Under the pieces are notes generated by a model that was not told the origin of the DNA, did not search any database, and saw only the letters and a list, made by a program, of their open reading frames with translations. Source: Nephromyces sp. MM_2019 (taxonomy: Eukaryota > Apicomplexa > Aconoidasida > Nephromycida). From it: a DNA stretch of 43,771 nt. Of the stretch, positions 12,801 to 23,939 are shown one piece after another (positions within the stretch are counted from its first letter, which is position 1; each line of letters begins with the position of its first letter). Made by a program: the position numbers and the translations under genes. Location: the NCBI GenBank assembly GCA_015657535.1, contig JADHZB010002066.1, positions 1,587-45,357 on the forward strand. The letters run 5' to 3'.

Positions 12801-14095
12801 CAGAGAGAGCGATGTAAAAATACTAACTTCCCTACTACCAGCTTCACACAAGGATGACTCCATATAAAGGCACCAAGTCAAAAAAATTACGCAAGAAAAG
12901 CGTCTTAATGTGTAACTCCCGCTGGCTTAAAGTATAACGCCCTGAAACTATTTCACAGAAGCCCAGGAGTTTTGAAATTTACGCCAGCAACTATTCGAAA
13001 CATCAAACCAGCAAGTTCTTTTCGACGATATGGTAATCCAATACGCCAAGCTCACTCATAGAGAAATAAGAATATAAACATGCATTATACCTGATAAAGA
13101 GTAGCCCAATTTAATGAAGCAGATATTTCAAACATTGCATCATAAATAACATGGAAATTGCATGTGAAAAATCGTGAAACCAGTTACTAATGCCCCACGA
13201 AGAAACCGCAGCATCAAATGCGCGATCCCGAAAATGGTACTTCTCTGGCAAAATCTGGATGGTTGAAAGCAGCAAAACAGTTGACATACAAAAATGAAGA
13301 ATATTCCCTCGGTTAGCGCCGCCACACACAGAGCCTGACAGCAAAATCGTCTGCTAACCTACCACCACCACTTCACTTGCCGCTTGCAATATCAAAATCA
13401 GTCTAGCATTGTCAAATCCTCTAATAAAAATCCACAAACAAATGCTAAAGTACAAGTCTATGAGCAGCATAAGTTGCATTCACCCTAAAACTCAGACGCA
13501 TTTCATGCGTAATAATGAAATACAGGAGCTTGTAACGTAAACATACTCCACAGTTGCTATAGCAGTTATTCTCCGAGAAAAAAATCTGCAGCTACCAAGC
13601 CAAATACATAGCTTGAAGCCGTAATTTGCATGCGATGTATAATTGAGGTATTTTCCTAAAGGCTGTTGACCCCAATAGGAAATCATATTAGGCAGCCTTT
13701 TGAAATTTTTTTTGAGTCTTTTTTCAATTTGGAGCATGGTCAGAAAGCATGGTTTGAGTGGACCATACGAGCAGCTAGTAGCGCTAAGCTTAGCCAAACA
13801 AGTCGTAAAGATACATTATGCCTTTAACTCCAAGGGGGGGGCTAAATAAACGGCGACGTTTCTGGATTAAGGCGGAATCTATACTAGAAGAAAAAAGGTC
13901 CCGCAGCTGATACTTGAAAACGAAGCTTTAAGCATTCTGTATAATCTGCTGCCTCGAGAGGTAAAGTCCTACAAATATACTACAATAAAATTCCAAAGGC
14001 ACTTCAACAATAGCCTTTTTTAATGTTTGCTGCAGCTCCTGCGGGCATGAAATTCAAATTAAGCAATAAATTCCAGATTAAAGCTGTTTATTGAG
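9894..14095. other. Intergenic stretch between convergent genes
   Basis: No gene is supported on either strand. The roadblock gene (+) and the TPR gene (-) end towards each other across this 4.2 kb. A block near 11513-11620 after a TTTTAG acceptor could be an alternative last roadblock exon. Minus-strand frames at 13111-13344 and 13492-13797 do not start with ATG, have no matching splice partners and show no domain. The rest is AT-rich with no repeat structure that I could see. Confidence 0.5.
14087..14092 (-). promoter_or_regulatory. AATAAA poly(A)-signal-like hexamer just past the TPR gene stop
   Basis: On the minus strand AATAAA begins four bases after the TAG stop. It is a plausible 3'-end processing signal, although such hexamers arise easily by chance in DNA this AT-rich. 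Confidence 0.35.
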
Positions 14096-17000
14096 CTACT
14101 CCTCTTCTTTTAGCTTCTGCACAGTATCAGCTAATAACTTATCAATCTTCACAAAATTATCGGAATCCTCGCCAAACGTTGTTCTCGCGATAAGCCTGGC
14201 CTGAAAGATAACATAGAGTTTCAAGAATTTAAACAAGTTCTAAAAACAGAAGGAGAATCACACCCCTTTAAACAACCCATCTACCGCCATGGAGAATAAT
14301 TTTTATTTTATTCAAAAAATTACCACGAAGCATTTTAAACGATGCAAACGCAAGTAGCAATGAGAAGCTTTATTTTTCATATTTTCAGATACTTTTAGGT
14401 ACTCATAAAATCCACATTTCCGTGATTTGAAAGTCGAGAATGCAGCCATTAATTAATATATACGCTGGAGAAGCAAAAGGTCAAAGCAGTAAAAAAATCA
14501 TATCCTAAAAAAGGCCGCAAAGAGCAGTCACTAAAAGAAAATCTAAGGAGAGTCCAAGATTAAAAGCAGTAAAACATGATGAATCCCAAGGTGGAGTGCA
14601 GATCATATGTGGTTATTTAAATATCACTAAAATTTCTTCCAAAGTTTAAAACACCAGATTTTCCAACAGGGGGGCGGGAATACATGGGAAGTGTGTTATT
14701 TCAGCTTATAAAAAAAGGTAAAATCATACTAAAGAGTAGGTTTAAAAACGTTTAAAATCGTCAAACTACTCTTGAAGTTGCAAGTGCTTCATGAGTTCAG
14801 AACAGTGGCTACCCTCTCTAAAAAAAATTTTCCATGAAGATAAAAGCATTTGGGAGTTTGCAAGAATCGGCAATTCCCTCACGAAGCTAAAAAAAACTGG
14901 TATTTATCAAACTAAATTAACATAAAAGTTGCAAATCATTCCTTAACCAAGTGATAACTCACAGGTTGGCTTCAAGCTTCCTCAAAAAGAGCACAAATAG
15001 AACTAGAAATACATGCCTCCCAAACACACCAATCAACATACCTACTCAAAAGAGCTCCCCTGCGAAAAGCATCACTTTTTTAAAAAGCAGCAAAAAAAGC
15101 AAAGAATGCAGAAAAACTGGCCATTTTTTAACTTGTAACAATGCGAGCTTATTTTTAACAGCATTTGATCATGTAAAGAAGCAAAAGGGTTAAAAAATCC
15201 GCCCTTATCTTATTGCATAAAAAGTTATGCTGAGACCTCTACCTCATTGATCAAGTTACTCCTATATAAGCCAAAAAATATTTGCAGTATTCGTGCTGTT
15301 GCGAAAGAACATTATAGTCAAAGAGTCTCACCCTGCTCAGAGCAATTCTGCATTCATCCAGCCTGTTTAGCCGCCAAAAGCTCGAACCTATTCATAGCAA
15401 TACGATTAAAAATAATGCAGCAGAAGAAGAGAAGCAATTTTTCAAGCTTCAATACATAAAAGCAATTCTGGAAAACCAAAAGAGCTACTTCATTAAAAAA
15501 AAACCCAGCAAAATGCTTTATCAAAGAGTCTTTGGCTATACTCTAGAAGCAAATTAGTCAAGTTAAATAAGTAAGCTTAATGATGAAATGTAAATGAGCC
15601 ATGCAGAAGTAGTTTTCCAGCACAAAAAAGACGAAAAGCTACTGGTGATGCCTACGTTTGACCATCGTTTAATTGGGAAATTCAAGAGGAAGTAGGGAGA
15701 GAACTGAGGCTACAGATTTAGAATAAATTCTTGTGTGCGAAATTTGTCATCTGCATATTGAAAAGCAAATGCAGAAAGTTCTTCAAGCATGTTTTGTATT
15801 TCTGAGTAATTTCTGCATAAAAGATACCAAGCTGATGAAGAAGAAGATTAATAAGAGGATCTGCATAAACAATTTATTGCGTATCTCACCAGCAAAATAT
15901 GCAAATCAAACATTTTTTTACTAAAATTTAAAAATCTTAAGTATAAACAGACAATAAACATCAATTCAAGATCTACCATTAAGGTAGCAAACCTTAACCT
16001 GCTCACGCCATTCACTTCGCACACACTATAGTTCGCAGAGTATATAAAAAGTGCATATTCCAAACAGTGAGCTCGCGGGTTGATAGTATTTTCAAGAACT
16101 TCAGTTATTACGGTTCAAACCAGTCTTTGAGAGCTACTGCTGCTAAATAAAACAAAATTCGCTCATAATGCCTCAAAAATTGCGCCAAAATGCCCTAAAA
16201 ATTCGCTAAACATATCCCCCCCAAACTTCTCTTCCTAAAATTCTACTGCATTAGACTGAATGCAAATAAAAAGCGTATAAAATTGCACCTCAAAAAGCGG
16301 CAAAAAACACACTAAGACACGTATTCTGAGCAGTAAGGAGGGAGGAATATCTTTGCAAAAAAAAATACAGCCTTCACCTTGGCACACACACAACAAAAAC
16401 CGATAAATTTTCTTTTTTCGCTAAGCTCTCGTAGAAAACCCCTTAAACTAAGCCCTCCAAAAGTCAAGTTGCTTCAACTGATACTGAAATCTGGAACTAT
16501 GCACTGCAGTATTATCACTAGGCTACAATATACCTCTTTTTATGAGCAGTTTATAAAGATAGTTATGCGAATTTCATTATCAGTAGAAGACTCCCTGCAA
16601 TTGCTACTCTTTTGCCAATAATAAGCAAACACGCAGGTGTGTGTGTGTGTGACGGTTTTGGTAGCTTGCAGCAGCGCGTACTAAATGATAAATCCGCACC
16701 CCAATACCTAGGATAAATCTCCAATTTGGGCTGTGGAAGAATTTGGCGCAACTGATGTGTAGAACCAGTCTTCTTTCCAGTTTTAAGCCCCCAAATGCAC
16801 ACTCATATTATTTGCTTTCATGATAATAAATCTTTTGAAAAATTCTATCAAAATTAGTGTGTGGGAAATTTAAAGCAACATCCTGATTTCGCATCTTGAA
16901 GAATCACTAAGAATCGCAAAATTTGATGCTTCTCGCTTTAGAGAAGATGCAGAATTACTCACGAAAAACATAGAATTTGCTACTGTTCGCTTCACAAACA

Positions 17001-20000
17001 AAGATACTAACTTACTTACAAGTTATAAAGTCAAATCAGCCTAATCTAGTGTAGGTACACCCACATTTCAATAGAGCCAGAGACTTCTCAATACACCGGC
17101 TCTACCCCAAGACTTGCTGGCATCGCTAAAAGCGACTCATCATAAATCCAAAATAAAATTCATCAAACTTCAATGGCTATCCCGAAGAAGCTTCCCACAA
17201 CGATGCTACCATCAGGAACACACATACCGAGAGAGGACGCTGATTTTTTCGCTTTGAAAGCCAAAATTTAAGCAGCATATTTGATGCTTCATATAATGCA
17301 CATTATGCCCTTCAACACACTAGTCTAGCTTGATACAAGCAAATCCACTACCTAGGTTGTAATAAGCCAGGGCGATATATGGAGTATTCGGATTCCCTCC
17401 TGACAAGGTTAACAAGATTCTTATAGCATCCTCGTAATAGTATGAAGCCTAAATTTGGATATTCAAAAAAGATGAGAATACCGTGTTTTCTCTGCTAATT
17501 AAACAGAAAATTTCTCAAGATACTAACAAAGCTCTTACACAGTATTAGACGGAATTTCAACTGCTCCACCATAGAATTTTGTGTGGGTGTGAAATTGTAC
17601 TCGATTTTGCTTTACAAGTATTTCTGTAGTTATGAAAGCCTAATCTGAATAATTCAATCTGCCGCGAGATCTTCATAAGCACTACAATCGTCAAAAAAAG
17701 AGAGAAATTTGCTAATCAGACAGAGAGAGAGAGAGAGTGAGCGATTCATCAAAGCTATAACTGCGAAATATGCTAAAATTCCTCATGGCTATGGCCAAGA
17801 TATTATCTAAGCTAGCAGCTAATTTTTTGCAGAAAAAGCAGGATTTCAACATGCTCTTCAAAAATTGTAGAATCAAATATTTTTAACACTTTCTACCATG
17901 CTATTGATGGGAATCTTGATGCGCATTTTTCACACACAGAAATATCACAGGCAATCTGCTCCGAAATATGCAAAAAAACCGAGAAAAACAATGAAAAAAT
18001 AATCTTGATGGTGCCTTCGTGTATAATTTGCAGGTCACGAAGGAGTGCTACAACAACGCAACTTAAAACTCAAAGTATCGAAACAGTCAGCTTAGCATTA
18101 TATTCTCTATGACACAAAAAGTAGCCAATCATCATGAAGGCCTCAAAATCATGCGCAAAAACATGCATTTTAAATAGGCAGATGACGAAAAAAGCACATA
18201 AAATCAATCTGTTTCAAGGTATTGATGTACATACAGAGGCTAACCTCCACTAGATACACCAAAAAAAAGTGAAATTTGAGTCTGAAGTGTCAAGCAATCA
18301 TCATTCTCATTGTGACGACAATTTTTAAGCTCAAAATCGCAAAGTAAAAGTTTCAGATTTCTGCGTGTGTGGGAGGGCTACAATGTATAAACTGGCAGTT
18401 TTTCTGAGGAATAACTAAATCGCTACAAACTTTCTGAATGAAGAGAAAAACAAAATTTTGGAGGCAGCTCTTCGGTGTTAAACTAGCATCAAGTAGGCAC
18501 TATTGTGTGAACTGCATAAGTACAGTATAGCACACTGGAAGAGGCAGCTGCTAAACATAATTTGTTTAATTGCTTAGTTTAACACACTTTTCTTTGGCGA
18601 TGAATATTTTCAAAAATCGCTGAAAATATGGGCTAAAGCTACTAATTTTTGCAACCATCACAAATAGACTTTGAAGATACTGCACATTCGCCTATTCCTG
18701 GTAAAATTTTCAAAGGAATATGCAAGGAGCTAGGGATCTAATTTCTAGCTAAAATAGCGTACACACTACAGCTGCAACTCTCCAGGGTGAAAAACTAACG
18801 AAATCAAACGAAAAAAAGCACATAATCGGCGGTATCACAGCTAAAAATTGGTACTTTACTAAGCAAAAATCGCTAATTTTACTAAGTAGCTGGCCTGTCC
18901 TGGCATGCAAATGTTAAAATCCTGAAAACCCACACAAAACCTTTTACCAACATAAAATAATACGAAAACACACAGAAATGCAAACAGATCCGAAGAAGGA
19001 GCTCAAACAAGAAAATTATGTGTATTGGGCTAAAATTCAAGCCTGACGTAGGAAGAATTCCTAGTAATTTTGAGGATTAAATGAGGCAAGGACATAGCAG
19101 TAATCGATAAGCAGAACTTTTCATCTTCTTTGACTTTTTCTTTATGTTCTTCTATAGCTTTTTCATCTTCTTCTCCCTCTTGTCCCGCATCTCCTTATTC
19201 TCCCTCTTCTTCATTTCAAAAAAGCGAAGCACATAAGCAGCACAATATCAAAGCATCAATAATCATCCCAAAAAAAGCGAAAAAATACCTCCTCATAATT
19301 TCCCTTTAAGTGCATTAGCACGCCCAAATTATTCATCGTATCCACGAGCTTATCATCGTAGGCTCCATATAGTTTCTTTCTGTAAACAAGATTTCCACTC
19401 AAATTCATCCTCAAAGCCTAAATTAATAATTATTATATAAATAAAGATACAAGAACCCTAATATTTCAGGTATAGTGGTTTCTGATATGCAAATCTTCAA
19501 ATCTAAGAGAAAAAACAACTATTTACCCCTTAAAGTTGATTCAGTATAATGAAGGGGATTTTTCGAAAAGAAATTCCTGAATTATTCAATTCAGAAGAAA
19601 CTTTTTGTAGGATTTAATGATGTGGAAAGCGGAGTAATCTTTTGCCTTTAATCAAGAAAAAATTGTGTTTTTTTGACGAGTTTGTTTTCACAAAAAAAAG
19701 TTTTTTACTAGAAAAGCCTACAAAAAATTGTAAAGAGCAAAAAATCTCATCAAATCAATCCCTACCTCCACCTAAATTCTCAATTGTTTTACACATGAAG
19801 AGGCTTGCAAATTAGAGCTCTATCAGATCAAGAAGAAACATATCAAAACTCAAAGAGCGAAGAAAAATTCCAAACACAATTCTCGCGTAACCAAAGGCTC
19901 AGACACACGCTTTAAACCTATAAGCAAAGATTTCGATAGGCTTATAGCCTATATAGCTTTTTACTTGGAAACACTTCAGTGTTAAACTATTCAAAATTGA

Positions 20001-22150
20001 GGTGGAATCGTCTTCTAAAAAGCACAAAAAGACTCACTTCAACGCTAGGGCTTCACTTAAGCCATCTTCCGATCCTTGCAGATCGCCAATATCTCGCAGC
20101 ACTACTCCTGCAAAAATTCAATCATAAAGATGTTAGAGCTTCAAAGATTCTTGGAAAAGCAAAAAGCATCTTCAAAAATCTCGATTCGAATAACGTCGAA
20201 TATAGGTTATCTGGAACCATAAGCGGAATATACTCATATATAGGCAAATTTATTTGATATACGCAAAGACAAAACGATCGCAAAAGAATCATTTGAATTT
20301 AGGCTAAGAAATTCCTGGAAATAATCTTTATTTAGAACTGAAAATCAGTTGAAAATCATCAAAAACTCATCAAACATGTATAAGGGTTTTCAAAAAAACA
20401 GAAAAAATTAGCAACTTTAAAGAAAAGAGAGTAACACTCTCATCCTCTGCAGTTAAACTAACAAAATCATAATGGAAAGTATCCGAGAAAACACATACTT
20501 CTACCGACCAAATTTCTCAGCTAACAGCAAAGAAGATATCAAACACACAAACCATAATGAGAGAGAGTGTCAGCAAGAAGTTGCTGGACAGGCAAGTTTT
20601 CCTGCTTCTTCTCCTGCTTATCTGGAATTCCATCTGATGATTCCGATAATTCCTTATCTACTAAAACCCTGTAGATCTGAATAGCTTTTTTGTAGTGGCT
20701 AACAGCTTTTTGCAAGTCCTGAGACCGGTGTTCCACTAAGGCAAGGTCTGTATAAAGCAGAGTAGAAGAAATGCTAGTAAAAATTTCTAATGAAAAGACA
20801 GAAAAATAGCAGATATTCAGAATATACGTGCATTATGGCATTTTCTGGACGATAAAGTTACACCATCACGTTTAAAGCCTCGAAAAAAGAAGAAATTTAT
20901 CCTCTGTTGAAGAGAAAAAGGGTCAGGATATGACAAAAAAGTCCAGATAAACTTCCAGCAACTAAATAGATAACAAAATTATTGCACAATCAACGATGGG
21001 CATAGCTACCGACAATGCCAAAACCTGTGTGCAAGTCGTATAAACGGGAATTTTTGAGCGAAAAATCCTCGAAAAAAAAGTGGCTAATACATCAAAATTA
21101 AATGCCAAAATACTCTTTAAAAATAATTCCGTGTCAGAAAGAGCGTTCAGAGGATGAATTCTAAATAGAAAATAGTGCAGAATATACATAATTTGGAATA
21201 ACTACAGCCACAGATCCAAATTCACAGCAATGAGGTATCGCAGGTCGCACAGTGAAATAGCTGCTTTCACTGTGCAGCTTTAATGGGAGGCAGCAAAAAG
21301 AATCAAAAAATTATTATTTTAAAGCTCTCAAAGCACCACAAATAAGAGAAAAATGAGGTTTAATGTTATCATCCTCATCGCCCCACTAGCGAAAAACCAA
21401 ATTAACAAAGAAAAATGCTCAAAAAACGGCAGATTACCTAAGTAACACTTTGCTACTTCTTGAGAGTAATATTCATGTCTTAGCAGCTCCAATTTGATAG
21501 CCTCAGAAATAAGGGCCTTGAAGTCTTTTAGCTCATCAGGGGTACCACCATAGCTGCAGGAAAAATTCGTAAAAAATTCAATTTCAAATCTTCATTGATG
21601 CTTCATTTTTGAGACAATGATACATTTGCGTGTCTGACAATGTGGATTTTTTGTGTTTGATCGGAAAGAGTTATATGCCTAATTCTGCAGGGTTCAAAGT
21701 AATAAAATTCCAAATTAAAACAGTCATTGTAGAAGGGCTCAATTAACAGCATCAATTTTTAAGGATGCAATACGCTTTAAAACAAGTTCAAAACAAAAAT
21801 ATAATCGATCATAAATTCCTCTAAAATGCAGATTATTTTAGCGTATATCTTCCTCTAAGAAAAACTCCAGATTCCTCTGTTAAGTAAAACTCAACATTCC
21901 CAACTACAAGATTAAGTACATCTGCCCCCCTTTAAGCAAAAGCTAGGAAACTAGACCTCAAATTTATATAGCTAGTGCTGGAGCCTCTTTTATGTGAGCC
22001 GGGCACATTCACACTCTCATTTTCGCCGGTGGTGGGGTTATATTTGCAACGACTTGGATAAAGGATTCCATTCCTTCCTCCAAAAGAAGCGAAATTTCTT
22101 CGCTGAGGAATAAACAAAGGGAGTATCTTCCTAGTGCAGACGGCACACAT
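14096..22150 (-). CDS. Mitochondrial-type tetratricopeptide repeat protein (TTC19/kinesin-light-chain-like repeats), eight exons
   Basis: Exons in gene order are 22150-21957, 21553-21438, 20747-20553, 20107-20038, 19409-19289, 17448-17352, 15387-15332 and 14200-14096. All seven junctions agree in phase (2,1,1,2,0,1,0), giving 317 residues. The start is the first ATG in its frame. The N terminus is basic and free of acids, with RRNFAS at 17-22, like a mitochondrial presequence. TPR helices follow at about 100-132 (SHYKKAIQIYR), 161-192, 218-243 (NNLGVLMHLKGNYEEA) and 262-287 (YNLGSSFWRLNRLDE), ending RTTFGEDSDNF as in kinesin-light-chain-type repeats. TPRs scaffold protein complexes. TTC19, a mitochondrial TPR factor of respiratory complex III, has similar architecture, but orthology is only inferred. 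The exon-5 acceptor is the least certain junction. Introns 5 and 6 (about 1.8-2.0 kb) hold CT-rich, GT and GA simple repeats and no other gene. Confidence 0.84.
21247..21275. repeat. 11-bp perfect inverted repeat in a TPR-gene intron
   Basis: The arms GCACAGTGAAA at 21247-21257 and TTTCACTGTGC at 21265-21275 enclose a 7-nt loop, within the second intron of the minus-strand TPR gene. It would form a stem-loop in the pre-mRNA of either strand. No known RNA family fits. Confidence 0.8.
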
Positions 22151-22902
22151 ATTGGCAACTGAAGAAATAATGCATTTTGCACAGAGAAAGCACCCTCCTA
22201 GCGGCTGTTTTCCCAACACCGTATTCTCTGATAAATACCACCTCCTCTCGATGTTGCAAAGATCAGTGGAAAAAGCTGATTGTGGAGCTAATAGTACAAC
22301 CCACTCAACAGCTAGCAATTCTTCATCTACTCTATTGTTTTATTGAATTAGGCTTACTTCGTCTGTATACATTTTCCTTCATCTATGGAAGCCTCGTTGC
22401 AGCATTGTGTTTGGACTCGTCACTGCGGCATTCTACCTAATATATGATTAGCCTGGCATCATTACTTCCAAAGTTATCTATTTTATTGACCAATTACGCA
22501 GTAACGCCGTGTAGACATCAAATGCTTTTTCAAAATCAAACGGGTACCACATCAAAATTCCAAACGTGAGGTATTTACAGGACCCGCTTGAGAAATCAAG
22601 ACCACCTCAAATTGCAGGAACAACTATGGAGTGCCACAAGTTTTTGGGTTCTTCAAGTACAAGCACAAACCCCGTTGATATCAGCAAGATGCAACCATAA
22701 ACATTTCACATCAACTTCTTAGCCATGATATATATATGATCGCGAAATCTTTGAAATTTAATCCGTCGAAGTTTTTTATCTTTCTGTATTGAAGATGATG
22801 AATTGCTCCCGATAAAAAGGTACGCAACGGATATATTTAAGTATTTCACAGAGGGAACAAGCAATTTTATAATAGAATTACATAAAGTACATATAGTGAA
22901 TC
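22151..22902. promoter_or_regulatory. Divergent intergenic region, probable two-way promoter
   Basis: The TPR gene starts leftwards at 22150 and the 129-residue orphan starts rightwards at 22903, so both promoters should lie in these 752 bp. Open frames crossing 22134-22440 on the + strand are shadows with no ATG-led exon structure. I see no clear TATA or initiator element, so the call rests on gene orientation. Confidence 0.4.
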
Positions 22903-23738
22903 ATGGGAGATGCAGGAAAAACCGATACTGATTGCTTTGTGAAGTCGAATTTAAGCGGTAAATTACTAGCGTAGTAGAGCCCCCGGAAGTAATTTGTATA
23001 TACTTTGCATAGCAAAGCAACGGCCAACCTAGTAGTGAGTTGAGTCGGTACTGTGACTGATTAACTAGGGTCGTCGAATCAGAGCTGATGGAAATAATTG
23101 CAATTTGAAGAAGCTGGGATAAGCCGCAGCACTGCATATTCATGATGGGCGCGGAATTTGAACTTTAATGTTAGTCTTCGCTAAAGTAATGACTTTCTGT
23201 TTCATCTTTTTAAGTTTGCTTACACAAGTCCATCTGACTTCACTAGGTCTTTAGTACCTCTTACCGTATGCCACACTGCTTTGGAACAACATTCAACTGG
23301 TAATCCGATACTGGTGTTGAACACACACGAGGAAAGGTAATGAGCATCTTAAATTACATTGTCGAATAATAGTGTGTGATTTGACGGAGCAAGTTGTTTT
23401 TAGTACAACGTCAATGAGTGGCTGCTATTATGATAAACTATACTGTTGGGATACTTACTATGGTGTTACTTGGATAGTCTTGCAGGTGTATGGGAGTCGT
23501 GGTCCAGCAGAAAAGCCTCAAGAAAGCAGTTTGTGACTCAATTTTAAAATACGGAGATCTAAATATCAGAGAAAGAATAGAATTGCGGAGTGTAAACTCT
23601 TTTTTGGAATATAAGCAGCTTAAGAGAATAAATGAAAAGTGTGATGAATGTTCTTTGGTGACTTGGAAGCACAATATCTTGGTGTTTTTCTCGATATACC
23701 GAACAAGGCTCAAGATTCCGAAAAGCCCCAAATTTTAA
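22903..23738 (+). CDS. Orphan 129-residue protein, three exons
   Basis: Exons are 22903-22957, 23255-23336 and 23486-23738. The joins are G|GTAAAT to CTTTAG|TA (phase 1) and AG|GTAATG to CTTGCAG|G (phase 2), and the frame is intact over 130 codons including the stop. The start context AATCATGG matches that of the roadblock gene. The N terminus is short and polar. The middle contains PILVLNTHEER and the C-terminal half is charged and mostly helical (DLNIRERIELRSVNSFLEY), with a CDEC pair and a basic, proline-containing tail (KIPKSPKF). The tail faintly recalls small mitochondrial helical proteins such as MIX23, but too weakly to name. The phase agreement argues for a real gene. The exon 3 end could be a retained intron past a possible donor after CSL. 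Confidence 0.5.
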
Positions 23739-23787
23739 AGGGGATCGTCATAAATCACAGATATTTTGCGTAAGAATGAGATAGTTA

Positions 23788-23939
23788 TTACATGGAATAA
23801 GTTAATTGAAATTGAAAATGTATATCTTGGTAAGTATAAAGGTTGGTACTAGTTTTCCGCAGGGTTAGCACCTTTTCAAGGTATTTATCGGCTACCGACT
23901 TCAGCATATTATCGGCCAGAAAAAGTTCGTACTTAAATC
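23788..23939 (-). CDS. Probable terminal exon of an unrecognised minus-strand gene
   Basis: A strong acceptor (nine pyrimidines then CAG) is followed by a phase-1 exon of 50 codons ending in TAA. It is lysine, leucine and tyrosine rich (FKYELFLADNMLKSVADKYL, then EKVLTLRKTSTNLYTYQD) and probably helical. It lies tail to tail with the orphan ending at 23738. No upstream exon with a phase-1 donor could be identified between 23940 and about 26000, so the gene is incomplete here and may be spurious. Confidence 0.3.

Noticed and set aside
16563..16802. 79-codon minus-strand frame in a TPR-gene intron
   Set aside because: It includes the (GT)n run translated as His-Thr repeats and does not fit the phase between the neighbouring TPR exons.
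19118..19205. Glu/Lys-rich frame on the minus strand
   Set aside because: It comes from a CT-rich tract in a TPR-gene intron; no acceptor gives an open frame in the required phase.
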